DNA from: an uncultured Alistipes sp.
Lineage (GTDB): Bacteria; Bacteroidota; Bacteroidia; Bacteroidales; Rikenellaceae
Reading direction: 5' to 3'
DNA length: 64,000 nucleotides
NCBI GenBank assembly: GCA_944321175.1
Contig: CALUKI010000031.1
Coordinates: 119,870-183,869, forward strand
Shown here: piece by piece, positions 18,102 to 26,188 of the stretch
Layout: every line of letters begins with the position of its first letter
How positions within the stretch are numbered: position 1 is the first letter of the stretch
Translations under genes and position numbers: made by a program
Notes under the pieces: generated by a model
The model's input: the letters and a program-made list of their open reading frames with translations, nothing else
Told to the model about the DNA's origin: nothing
Database searches by the model: none

Positions 18102-19355
18102 TCACTTCTTGCGCACGATACGCACCGTCGATTGGGTGGTCTGACGGACGTAGACCTTCGGCGTATAACCGTAGCGGTGCAACAGTTCGTCGGTATAGCC
18201 GCGTATGGTGAGCAGTTCCATCTCCTCGATCTTCATGACATCGAAACCCTCTTCGCGGAATTCGGCGACGGCTTCGTCTATATGCCACGAATTATCGACA
18301 CACAGGCCGAGATTGACCGCCGAGTTGTGGATCAGATTGGTCTTGATGCGGTAACGCTCCAGCAACGAGAAGATCGTCGCGAACTTCTCCTCCAGCACGA
18401 ACGAGAAGTCCCGCGAACGGATGGTCAGAAGCACCTGATCCTTCTTCAGAATCAGAATCGGAACCGTCACGTTCACCGACGACCCGCGAATCACCGTTCC
18501 GGGCTTGCGTTTGTCGCCGAACGGCCGCACATAGAGCGGGATATTCTTGTTCTGCAGGGGCTTGATCGTCTTCGGATGGATGATCTGCGCACCGCTGTAA
18601 GCCAATTCGATCGTATCGAGGTAGTTCAACTCCTTGATCTGCACGGCGTCGGGGAAGATCTTGGGATCGGCGTTGAGCACGCCATCGACATCTTTCCACA
18701 CCGACATCGACTCGGCGCCGAGAATATTGGCCACAACCGCCGCCGAATAGTCCGAACCTTCACGTCCCAGCGTTGTCGTCGTACCGTCGGGGGCACCGCC
18801 GATAAATCCCTGCCCGATGAAGACCGACTCCTGCGCCCCTTCCACCTCGGCCAGCAGGCGGAATGACGAAGCCTCGATATCGACCGAAGCATCCTTGTGC
18901 CGCTGCTGCGTCACCAGCGCCTTGCGCATGTCCACCCAATGGTTGGGCACACCCGCCGAAGCGAGGTACTCCGAGACGACCGTTGTCGAGAGCAGCTCTC
19001 CGTAGGCGACAATCAGGTCGTACCACAACTCCGCATCGGAGGCGCGGTAAGCGGGCTGCGCCGTGACCTGCTCCAGCTCCGAAAAGAGCGCTTCGACACG
19101 CTCCAGCCGCGTGGGGCCATGCCACAGATCGTCGATGATGGCGGCATGGTACTCCCGCAACTGCGCAATTTCAGCGGCAATCCGTTCCCGATCGCCGTGC
19201 TGCACGCCCTGAAAAACCCGTTCGAGGGCATTGGTCGTTTTACCCATCGCCGAGACGATGATGAACAGATTGCGCTCGTCGCAGATGATGTTGTGCAGGT
19301 TGCGCACGCCCTCGGCATTCCGGACCGAAGCTCCGCCGAATTTATAGACTTTCAT
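18102..19355 (-). CDS. lysC: Aspartate kinase
   Basis: 417 residues. The amino-acid kinase domain (residues about 1-280) shows KFGGASV at the N-terminus, FIIVSAMGKTTNAL and the TTTLGREGSDYSA nucleotide/aspartate motif. Two ACT-like regulatory repeats follow (DQVLLTIRSRDFSF and FDVMKIEEMELLTIRGY). It phosphorylates L-aspartate, the first step to lysine/diaminopimelate, threonine and methionine, and feedback inhibition through the ACT domains is expected for the family. GAAGGAG lies just before the ATG. It stands alone; asd (32226) and dapD (21816) of the same pathway lie elsewhere in this window. Confidence 0.93.
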   Translation of the reverse strand: MKVYKFGGASVRNAEGVRNLHNIICDERNLFIIVSAMGKTTNALERVFQGVQHGDRERIAAEIAQLREYHAAIIDDLWHGPTRLERVEALFSELEQVTAQPAYRASDAELWYDLIVAYGELLSTTVVSEYLASAGVPNHWVDMRKALVTQQRHKDASVDIEASSFRLLAEVEGAQESVFIGQGFIGGAPDGTTTTLGREGSDYSAAVVANILGAESMSVWKDVDGVLNADPKIFPDAVQIKELNYLDTIELAYSGAQIIHPKTIKPLQNKNIPLYVRPFGDKRKPGTVIRGSSVNVTVPILILKKDQVLLTIRSRDFSFVLEEKFATIFSLLERYRIKTNLIHNSAVNLGLCVDNSWHIDEAVAEFREEGFDVMKIEEMELLTIRGYTDELLHRYGYTPKVYVRQTTQSTVRIVRKK

Positions 19356-19567
19356 CTCTCCTTCAATTTATTCGGGTGTATCTTTCGTTATTGTCGTTTC
19401 TCTACACGTTTCTTTCCCGTTCCGTACTCCGGCAACACCGATTACGGCCAGGCCGGACTTCAGGGAAACCGTGCCTTTCCCTGCAACTCTCCGCCGGCTG
19501 CCTGAGATCCCGCGCATGCGACATCCCGAATCCGTCCGCGCTCCGGCCGCAGCAGACCGGTTCCGCC

Positions 19568-21724
19568 CTATTTCTCCGACTCGCCGGACGGCATCCTGTA
19601 AGGAGTATCCGTATTGTAAAAAAGGAATGCGTAGCAGTCGGCCGCTTCGGCAATACGCTTCGACAGCGGTTTTCCGGCACCGTGGCCGGCATTGGTCTCG
19701 ATACGGATCAGCACCGGCGCTCCGCAGGCCTGTGCATGCTGAAGCGTTGCGGCAAACTTGAACGAATGGGCCGGCACAACCCGGTCGTCATGATCGCCCG
19801 TCGTAACGAGCGTTGCCGGATAGCAGACCCCGTCGCGAATGTTGTGCAGCGGAGAGTAGGCGTAGAGCGTCCGGAATTCCGCTTCGTTTTCGCTCGTGCC
19901 GTACTCGGTCGCCCAGCCCCAGCCGATGGTGAAACGGTGGTAGCGCAGCATGTCCATCACACCGACGGCAGGCAGGCAGACGGCAAACAGGTCGGGACGC
20001 TGCACCTCGCAGGCTCCGACCAGCAGCCCTCCGTTCGATCCGCCGGCAATAGCCAGCTTCGCAGACGAAGTATAGCCCTTGGCAATCAGGAACTCCGCCG
20101 CTGCGATGAAGTCATCGAAGACCTGCTGCTTGCGGTCGAGCATTCCCGCGCGGTGCCACTTCTCGCCGTACTCCGAACCGCCGCGCAGATTGACATTCAC
20201 CACGATGCCGCCCTGCTCCATGAAGAGGATGTATTCGGGTTTGAATGCCGGCGTAAGATTGATCTGGAACCCGCCGTAGCCATAGAGATAGCAGGGATTC
20301 TGTCCGTCGAGGGCCAACCCCTTGCGGTGCGAGACGAACATCGGCACCCGCACGCCGTCCGTCGAGGTGAAGAAAATTTGTTCGGTCACATACTCCGACG
20401 CATTGTAGGCGACCTGCGGAGCATGGTAGCGCGTCATGCGCCCCGTCGGAATGTCGTAACGATAAATCGACGCCGGAGCCGTAAAGGTGCTGAGCGAGAA
20501 GAAGATCTCCTGCTGGTCGTCCTTGCAGCCGAAACCGCCGACCGATCCGATCATCGGCAGCGGGACATCGGCCTGACGATTCCCGTCGAAATCGTACTTG
20601 TAGATCCTGTTCTGAGCATCGTGCAGGTATTTTACCCACAGATATCCGCCACCGGGTTCGACGCTCTCCATCAGGTCGTCGCCGTTTTCGGGAATGACCG
20701 TCTGCAAACCGGCGGGATCATTCAGGTCGATACGCGCCAGCCGGTAGTTGGCCGCGCTGTCGTTGGTCACCACATAGAGACGGTCCTCGTGACACTCGAC
20801 CGGAACATAGTCGTGAGCGAAACCCTTCAGCAGCATCCGGAACTCCTCCTTCTCCTCCGCAGCGGGACGATACAGGATCTCCGAGCCCGACGTGCCCTCC
20901 GACGAGAGGATGAACAGCCAGCGGCCGTCGTCGCTCTCCCAGCCGTTAAAATAGCGCAGCGGGTGTTCGGGATCGCCATAGACGAGCCGATCCTCCGCCT
21001 GCGTCGTACCCAGCCGGTGGTAATAGACCTTCTGATATTCGTTCTTCGAGGAATAGACGCTGCTCTTCGGGGCATCGTAGGCGCTGTAATAAAAGCCCTG
21101 CGAATCGGCCGCCCATGCCGCACCGGAGAATTTCACCCATTCGATGACATCGCCGGTCGGTTCACCCGTCCGCGTATCGAGGACATGGATCTTCACCCAG
21201 TCCGATCCGGACTCTGCGGCAGCATAGGCGCACCAGCGGCCGTCGTTCGAGAACGACACATCGATCAGCGCCGTCGTACCGTCTGCCGACAGCGTATTCG
21301 GATCGAGGAACAACTCGCCCGGCGCCGCAAGCGACCGTTTGCGCCACAGCGCCGACTGATTCTGCAGCCCGTCGTTGAAGAAATAGTAATAATACTCGCC
21401 ATGCCGTGCCGGTGCGCCCTCTTTCGGGTAATTCGAAAGCTGTGTCAGACGGTCCTGTATCGCCTGACGCCCCGGAAGGCGGTCGAGATAATCGCGCGTG
21501 ACGGCATTCTGCGCCTCGACCCACGCCGCCGTCTCCGCCGAATTGTCGTCTTCGAGCCAGCGGTAGGGATCCGCGACGCCCGTACCGAAATAATCCTCTA
21601 CAACGGTCGTATCGCGACGTGTATCGGGATAAGGCAGATGACCCATTTTCTTGACTTTACCACAACCAAACATCAGCAATGCCGCCGTCATGACGGACAC
21701 CGCCGCATACAAGATCCGTTTCAT
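19568..21724 (-). CDS. Prolyl oligopeptidase (S9A) lipoprotein
   Basis: 718 residues from ATG 21724. The signal MKRILYAAVSVMTAALLMFGC is followed by a Lys-rich mature start and is probably type II. The seven-bladed propeller begins DPYRWLEDD and includes FYYSAYDAPK. The C-terminal hydrolase has AGGSNGGLLVGA (catalytic Ser), a DHDDRVVPAHS segment (Asp) and NAGHGAGKP (His). Enzymes of this family cleave after proline in short peptides. Together with DPP IV at 10514 it gives the cell an envelope system for proline-rich peptides. The frame is open upstream to 21994, but that crosses the -7 element TATCTTTG (plus-strand 21757-21764) and the dapD start. Confidence 0.92.
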   Translation of the reverse strand: MKRILYAAVSVMTAALLMFGCGKVKKMGHLPYPDTRRDTTVVEDYFGTGVADPYRWLEDDNSAETAAWVEAQNAVTRDYLDRLPGRQAIQDRLTQLSNYPKEGAPARHGEYYYYFFNDGLQNQSALWRKRSLAAPGELFLDPNTLSADGTTALIDVSFSNDGRWCAYAAAESGSDWVKIHVLDTRTGEPTGDVIEWVKFSGAAWAADSQGFYYSAYDAPKSSVYSSKNEYQKVYYHRLGTTQAEDRLVYGDPEHPLRYFNGWESDDGRWLFILSSEGTSGSEILYRPAAEEKEEFRMLLKGFAHDYVPVECHEDRLYVVTNDSAANYRLARIDLNDPAGLQTVIPENGDDLMESVEPGGGYLWVKYLHDAQNRIYKYDFDGNRQADVPLPMIGSVGGFGCKDDQQEIFFSLSTFTAPASIYRYDIPTGRMTRYHAPQVAYNASEYVTEQIFFTSTDGVRVPMFVSHRKGLALDGQNPCYLYGYGGFQINLTPAFKPEYILFMEQGGIVVNVNLRGGSEYGEKWHRAGMLDRKQQVFDDFIAAAEFLIAKGYTSSAKLAIAGGSNGGLLVGACEVQRPDLFAVCLPAVGVMDMLRYHRFTIGWGWATEYGTSENEAEFRTLYAYSPLHNIRDGVCYPATLVTTGDHDDRVVPAHSFKFAATLQHAQACGAPVLIRIETNAGHGAGKPLSKRIAEAADCYAFLFYNTDTPYRMPSGESEK

Positions 21725-21756
21725 CGGTTTTCCAACTAACCTATATAAGTAAGTGG

Positions 21757-21764
21757 CAAAGATA
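21757..21764 (-). promoter_or_regulatory. -7 element upstream of prolyl oligopeptidase
   Basis: TATCTTTG on the minus strand, 33 nt before the ATG at 21724; no matching TTG at the usual distance. The same 90-bp gap must also serve the divergent dapD gene, for which TAACTTCG at about 21787 is the best, imperfect, -7 candidate. Confidence 0.5.
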
Positions 21765-21815
21765 GGAAAAGTTCGAAGATTTTTTGTAACTTCGGCCGTC
21801 AAAAATAAAAAAACG

Positions 21816-22643
21816 ATGTACGACGAGTTGCGACAAACGATCGAACAGGCGTGGGAAGACCGCAGTCTGTTGCAGGAAGATACGGTCAAAGATGCCATCC
21901 GCCAAACGGTGGAGCTGATCGACAAGGGCGTGTTGAGAACGGCCGAACCGACGGATCCCGACCGCAGCCAGTGGCGGGTGAACGAATGGGTCAAGAAGGC
22001 CGTACTCCTCTATTTCCCCATCCAGAAGATGCGCACGATGCGCGCCGGAGAGTTGGAGTGGTACGACAAGATGGAGCTCAAGCACGACTTCGACCGGCTG
22101 GGAGTACGGGCCGTTCCGCACGCCGTAGCGCGTTACGGCGCCTATATTGCTCCGGGAACCGTTCTCATGCCGTCGTATGTCAACATCGGCGCCTATGTGG
22201 ATGAAGGAACGATGGTCGATACATGGGCGACGGTCGGCTCCTGCGCACAGATCGGGCGGCATGTGCACCTTTCCGGCGGTGTGGGAATCGGCGGCGTGCT
22301 CGAACCCGTACAGGCCGCACCGGTCATCATCGAGGACAACTGTTTCATCGGTTCGCGCGCCATCATCGTCGAGGGTGCGCACGTCTGCCGCGAAGCGGTG
22401 CTCGGTTCGAATGCCGTCATTACCGGTTCGACCCACATCATCGACGTGACGGGGCCGGAACCGGTCGAATACAAGGGATACGTTCCGCCCCGTTCGGTGG
22501 TCGTACCGGGGACATACACGAAAAAATTCCCTGCCGGAGAGTACGGCGTATCGTGTGCGCTGATCATCGGGAAACGCAAGGAATCGACCGACAAAAAGAC
22601 CTCGCTCAACGATGCCCTGCGCGATTTCGGCGTAACGGTCTGA
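21816..22643 (+). CDS. dapD: Tetrahydrodipicolinate N-succinyltransferase
   Basis: 275 residues. The N-terminal helical domain ends in VLLYFPIQKMRTMRAG. The left-handed beta-helix of hexapeptide repeats covers residues about 100-215 (YIAPGTVLMPSYVNIGAYV, GTMVDTWATVGSCAQIG, LSGGVGIGGVLEP). The length and the EYGVSCALIIGKRKESTD tail match DapD rather than the acetylating DapH. It succinylates tetrahydrodipicolinate on the way to meso-diaminopimelate for peptidoglycan and lysine. The open frame begins at 21753, but ATG 21816 fits the family start. It is divergent from prolyl oligopeptidase. Confidence 0.92.
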   Translation: MYDELRQTIEQAWEDRSLLQEDTVKDAIRQTVELIDKGVLRTAEPTDPDRSQWRVNEWVKKAVLLYFPIQKMRTMRAGELEWYDKMELKHDFDRLGVRAVPHAVARYGAYIAPGTVLMPSYVNIGAYVDEGTMVDTWATVGSCAQIGRHVHLSGGVGIGGVLEPVQAAPVIIEDNCFIGSRAIIVEGAHVCREAVLGSNAVITGSTHIIDVTGPEPVEYKGYVPPRSVVVPGTYTKKFPAGEYGVSCALIIGKRKESTDKKTSLNDALRDFGVTV

Positions 22644-22765
22644 CATCCCGTCGGAAAAAGGAGCTCCCGAATGCCGGAACGGCACAGGCTCCGGAACAGA
22701 ACCGATGATCCGGAAAAGACGCTTTTCAGAAGACCCCGCAAGACGAAAAACAACCGCTTACCGAC

Positions 22766-23515
22766 ATGTTCTACCACCTCGAAGAGACGACCTCGACGAT
22801 CGACGAGGCACGCGATGCCCGTTATGTGCATGGCGACGTGATTCAGGCCGAACGGCAGACGGCCGGACGCGGGCAGCGCGGGCACAAGTGGCTCAGCCCC
22901 GGCGGCGAGAACCTGCTCTTTTCGGCCGTACTCTGCCCGACGTTTCTCCATGCCAACGAACAGTTCCGGATCCTGCAGGTCGTGGCCCTCGCACTGACCG
23001 ATACGTTCGAGCACTACGGACTCGACACGCGCATCAAATGGACCAATGATATCTATGCGGGCGACCGCAAGATGGTGGGGATACTGATCGAGCACTCGTT
23101 GAGCGGCGGCCGCATGGCCCGCACGATTGCCGGCATCGGCATCAACGTCAACCAGACGCTGTTCGATCCCTCGCTGCCCAACCCCACCTCGCTGGCACTC
23201 GAAACGGGCCGGACATTCGACCGCTCGGAGCTGCTCGCACGCTGCCATGCAATCCTCATGCGGCGCTACGCAGCATTGGAGGCCGGTCATAAGGAGGCCT
23301 TGACCGACGAGTATTGCCGCCGCATGTACCGTTACGGCCAGCGTCAACCGTTCCGCCTGCCCGACGGAACGGAATTTACAGGGGTCATCCGGGGGGCGGA
23401 CGACAACGGAGCGCTGCAGGTCGAACATCCCGACGGCATCGTTCGGGAGTATCTTTTCCGCGAAATCGAATTTATCGTGAAAAAATCCTCCGCACCGTTG
23501 GCCGTGAAAAAATAA
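22766..23515 (+). CDS. birA: Biotin-[acetyl-CoA-carboxylase] ligase
   Basis: 249 residues without the N-terminal winged-helix of repressor-type BirA, so it is a group I, non-regulatory ligase. The catalytic loop GRGQRG (34-39) followed by HKWLSPGGENL, KWTNDIYAG (91-99) and the GIGINVN block are intact. It makes biotinyl-5'-AMP and transfers biotin to carboxylase carrier proteins. It starts 122 nt after dapD. Its last bases contain the -33 element of the gcvH promoter. Confidence 0.92.
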   Translation: MFYHLEETTSTIDEARDARYVHGDVIQAERQTAGRGQRGHKWLSPGGENLLFSAVLCPTFLHANEQFRILQVVALALTDTFEHYGLDTRIKWTNDIYAGDRKMVGILIEHSLSGGRMARTIAGIGINVNQTLFDPSLPNPTSLALETGRTFDRSELLARCHAILMRRYAALEAGHKEALTDEYCRRMYRYGQRQPFRLPDGTEFTGVIRGADDNGALQVEHPDGIVREYLFREIEFIVKKSSAPLAVKK

Positions 23516-23527
23516 GACGTATCTTTG
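23498..23527 (+). promoter_or_regulatory. gcvH promoter overlapping the end of birA
   Basis: TTG at 23498-23500, a 19-nt spacer and TATCTTTG at 23520-23527. The -33 element lies inside the last codons of birA (stop at 23515). Confidence 0.75.
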
Positions 23528-23588
23528 TAGGGCCGTGAAGGGCTTTGACGAAAAGCGGAAACTCAACAATCAAAAAATACAGAACGAT

Positions 23589-23966
23589 ATGAATGTTCCT
23601 TCCAATCTGAAATACTCCAACGACCACGAATGGTGCCGCATGGAGGGTGATGTCGCCTATGTGGGCATCACGGATTTCGCACAGAGCCAGCTGGGCGACA
23701 TTGTCTTCGTAGATGTTCCGACCGTCGGCGAACAGGTCGGTGCCGGCGAGGTTTTCGGCACGATCGAGGCCGTTAAGACCGTTTCGGACGCCTTCTCGCC
23801 CGTATCGGGAGAAGTCGAGGAGTTCAACCCCGCCGTCGATGCCGATCCGTCGATCGTCAACAAGGATCCCTATGGCGAAGGCTGGCTCGTGAAGATCAAG
23901 GTATCGGCACCCGCAGAGTTCGAAGACCTGCTCTCGCCCGAACAGTATTCGGAACTCATCGGTTAA
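23589..23966 (+). CDS. gcvH: Glycine cleavage system H protein
   Basis: 125 residues from ATG 23589. The lipoyl domain fits GcvH: DHEWCRMEGDVAYVGITDFAQ, LGDIVFVDVPTVGEQV, then TIEAVKTVSDAFSP with Lys63 as the lipoylation site and the C-terminal helix ending LLSPEQYSELIG. H protein shuttles the aminomethyl group between GcvP, GcvT and GcvL. None of these partners is in the window, so it is a stand-alone copy with its own promoter and a strong terminator. Confidence 0.95.
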   Translation: MNVPSNLKYSNDHEWCRMEGDVAYVGITDFAQSQLGDIVFVDVPTVGEQVGAGEVFGTIEAVKTVSDAFSPVSGEVEEFNPAVDADPSIVNKDPYGEGWLVKIKVSAPAEFEDLLSPEQYSELIG

Positions 23967-23996
23967 AGACGACCGGTCTGGCGGCCGGAAAACAGA

Positions 23997-24026
23997 AGAG
24001 TGCGGCCCGGATCCGGGCCGCACTCT
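23997..24026. terminator. Bidirectional terminator between gcvH and the DUF4435 gene
   Basis: AGAGTGCGGCCCGG / CCGGGCCGCACTCT, an almost uninterrupted palindrome between two convergent genes, 30 nt after gcvH. Short T stretches flank it. Confidence 0.75.
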
Positions 24027-24092
24027 GATTTATGCCTTGATTTAGGTTATACCTTCTCGTGGATGGAGAAAAGATGCTCCGGCGATCAATAT

Positions 24093-25175
24093 TCAATCCT
24101 CCGCATCCTCTCCGCAGAGCGTCAGCAACCGGTCGCCGAAGACCTCGCGCATGCGCTCCTCGCCGATGACACCCGTCATGTAGCGTTCGATGTCGCACTG
24201 CAGCCGCCGGAAAAGGAAGCAGTCGGTATAATTTTCGTTGTCGAGCAACACGTCGCGGATCGACCGCAGGGAATTGGTATAGTTGGCCATTTCGTTCTTG
24301 AGCGCCACCCCCTTCTTGGACGAGGAGGTGATCTTCGCAATCGACAGCTCCCGCAATTTCTCACACACCGTATTCAACAGAACGATCACGACGTTGTCCA
24401 TCAGCGTGTGGCCATGCATGAAGAGATAGGTATTCTCCGGACGGACGCCTTGACGGAGGAGCTTCTCAGCAAAGGCCCGCATCGGTTCGATCATCTCCGG
24501 ATGCTGCTGCTTGAGCGACTGGTTGCGGCGTGCGACGTTGCGGCGCAGCCATGCCAGTGTGCGCAGGCCGTTGTGTTCGAACTCCAGAAAATTGATGCGC
24601 ACCGAATTGCGGAAATCGGCCAGCGTGAAGATATGTTCCGACTCCTGCTGTGCCGAATAGGCGTACCAGATGAACAACGGATAGATCAGGCGGGAGTAAT
24701 CGGCCATGAAGCGCTCGAAATCGAAAATTCGCGTATCGTTTTTCGTGGCACGCACGCAGACATTGTGCAGCGAAGGGGCATAACACACATAGTTTTCCGT
24801 CGCATAGGCGTAAGTATGGAACATGTGGCTGCATCCCAGCAAATCGCGGGACTGTTCCGTCGTGCCGTTGAAAAGATAGTCGAAGTCGGAGTCGACGCAC
24901 AGCAGCAACTCGTCCGAAGCTTCGGGAATCATGCCCAGCAGCACCTTCTTACCTTTCGGAAGATCCCGCCGCGACGGAACGGAGATTTCGAAACGCAGAT
25001 AGGGATTGGCAAAACGGTCGAAGACCCCGCGCCAGAAGGCGACATCTTCGTAGCCCTCGACGAAGACCCGCACCAGTCGTTGCGACGAGTGCACGGGCAA
25101 AGGCTTGGGCAGTTCCTTTTTGGTTGTTCCGAAAGGGTTGATTGCACCCAGTTTATCGACGAATTTACGGCTCAT
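24093..25175 (-). CDS. DUF4435 protein with TOPRIM-like motifs
   Basis: 360 residues, predicted soluble. After a Lys/Pro-rich N-terminus, VRVFVEGYEDVAFWRGVF (about 36-53) provides a conserved Glu-Gly-x-x-Asp and LLLCVDSDFDYLF (about 90-102) an Asp-x-Asp. These are the two acidic motifs of TOPRIM-type folds in DUF4435 (PF14491) and OLD-family nucleases. The rest is helical (NGLRTLAWLRRN, LLNTVCEKLRELSIAKI) with no other motif I know. DUF4435 genes often sit beside ATPases in defence loci. Here the gene is single, with its own promoter. A role in DNA or RNA processing is inference only. Confidence 0.7.
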   Translation of the reverse strand: MSRKFVDKLGAINPFGTTKKELPKPLPVHSSQRLVRVFVEGYEDVAFWRGVFDRFANPYLRFEISVPSRRDLPKGKKVLLGMIPEASDELLLCVDSDFDYLFNGTTEQSRDLLGCSHMFHTYAYATENYVCYAPSLHNVCVRATKNDTRIFDFERFMADYSRLIYPLFIWYAYSAQQESEHIFTLADFRNSVRINFLEFEHNGLRTLAWLRRNVARRNQSLKQQHPEMIEPMRAFAEKLLRQGVRPENTYLFMHGHTLMDNVVIVLLNTVCEKLRELSIAKITSSSKKGVALKNEMANYTNSLRSIRDVLLDNENYTDCFLFRRLQCDIERYMTGVIGEERMREVFGDRLLTLCGEDAED

Positions 25176-25183
25176 AAGATGTC

Positions 25184-25213
25184 CAAAGATAATATTTTAT
25201 TATTTTTGCGCAA
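25184..25213 (-). promoter_or_regulatory. Promoter of the DUF4435 gene
   Basis: Minus strand: TTG (plus 25211-25213), a 19-nt spacer and TATCTTTG (plus 25184-25191), ending 8 nt before the ATG at 25175. The transcript would be nearly leaderless. Confidence 0.7.
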
Positions 25214-25409
25214 AACAAATCCGGATGAAAGAACGTTCGGAGGGGTACACGGGGGGGGGAAACAAGCGCCAACCCGACAAAAAATACCGATTGTCTCGTT
25301 TTTGAGTCTCGGAAAGATCCTCAAGGCACAAACAGGGAGCAAAAGTTCCATTGAAGCGGCAAACCGCCCGAAAGCATGACGGAAGATGAAGGGGGGGGGC
25401 TGTTTGAAT

Positions 25410-25512
25410 GGGAGTTTTTGACAAGGACAGGAAAAGTTCCGATAAGGATGGGAAAAGTTCTGACAATAGTGGGAAGGCTTTGACAAGGATGGAAGAGACT
25501 TTCAAACTATGG
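25410..25512. repeat. Degenerate 20-21-bp tandem repeat
   Basis: About five units of the type GGAAAAGTTCTGACAAGGAT are visible, with starts near 25410, 25430, 25451, 25472 and 25491. Units two and three share the first ten bases; the outer ones drift. Spacing is head-to-tail with no spacers, so it is not a CRISPR array. It ends about 115 nt before the SUI1-like gene. Confidence 0.65.
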
Positions 25513-25625
25513 GAGATCGGCAAACAGGACTGAAATAGAAAAGAAGCGGTTCCGGGTCTGCAACCGCACAAGATGCCAAGAGAAGAGAGGAAGGACGCAG
25601 CGGACCGAAAAAAAAAAGAAGCATC

Positions 25626-25967
25626 ATGAGCGACTGGAAAGCGCGGCTGGGAATGGTCTATTCGACCAATCCCGATTTTCAATATACGACCGACGAGGAG
25701 GTCGAAGAGCAGACGCTTCCGCCCCGGCAGCAGAATCTGCGCGTGTGGCTCGACCGCAGGCAACGGGCCGGCAAGGTGGCAACCATCGTGCGGGGGTTTC
25801 ACGGTTCGACGGCCGATCTGGAGGAGCTGGGACGCATGCTCAAGCAGCGTTGCGGCGTAGGAGGTTCGGTCAAGGAGGGCGAGATCCTCATACAGGGCGA
25901 CCACCGCGACCGTGTGGTCGAGATTTTGCTCAAGGCAGGATACGGCTGCAAGAAGGCGGGAGGATGA
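25626..25967 (+). CDS. SUI1/YciH-type translation initiation factor
   Basis: 113 residues. The N-terminal third is a flexible acidic lead. The C-terminal 75 residues form the eIF1/SUI1 fold: RQQNLRVWLDRRQRAGKVATIV, then GFHGSTADLEELGRMLKQRCGVGGSVKEGEILIQGDHRDRVVEILLKAGY. Bacterial YciH resembles eIF1 and is thought to influence start-site fidelity, but its in vivo role is unclear. It stands alone after the repeat region and is 221 nt upstream of the large envelope protein gene. Confidence 0.88.
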   Translation: MSDWKARLGMVYSTNPDFQYTTDEEVEEQTLPPRQQNLRVWLDRRQRAGKVATIVRGFHGSTADLEELGRMLKQRCGVGGSVKEGEILIQGDHRDRVVEILLKAGYGCKKAGG

Positions 25968-26188
25968 TCCTTTCAAACGGCAAACGGGGAGAGGTGAACC
26001 GGGCATTGAATGCCAATCGAGCAGCAGATGGATTGCAACCGGCCGAAAACAGCCGCAAAAGGCGGAAGCCGGACCATTGTGCGTTGAATATCAAACAGCA
26101 AGACTGTCCGGAGACGACCGCAGGAATACAGGAATTTGAAAATACGGAATTGAAAACAACCAGATCAACAATACGACGTCCGGCACGC

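Larger units (their letters stand above)
25176..25625. other. 450-bp intergenic region with a degenerate tandem repeat and two poly-G tracts
   Basis: Besides the minus-strand promoter at 25184-25213, this gap holds two runs of nine G (25251-25259 and 25391-25399) and a repeat array at 25410-25512. Minus-strand frames across it give only repetitive Leu/Ser-Glu-Leu-Phe strings, so no gene is called. Confidence 0.6.

Noticed and set aside
25410..25512. CRISPR array
   Set aside because: Units are 20-21 bp, contiguous and degenerate, with no unique spacers or cas genes.
25745..26188. N-terminal extension of the large HExxH protein into the SUI1-like gene
   Set aside because: The extension would overlap a recognised gene in another frame and place about 150 non-family residues before a clear signal peptide at 26189.
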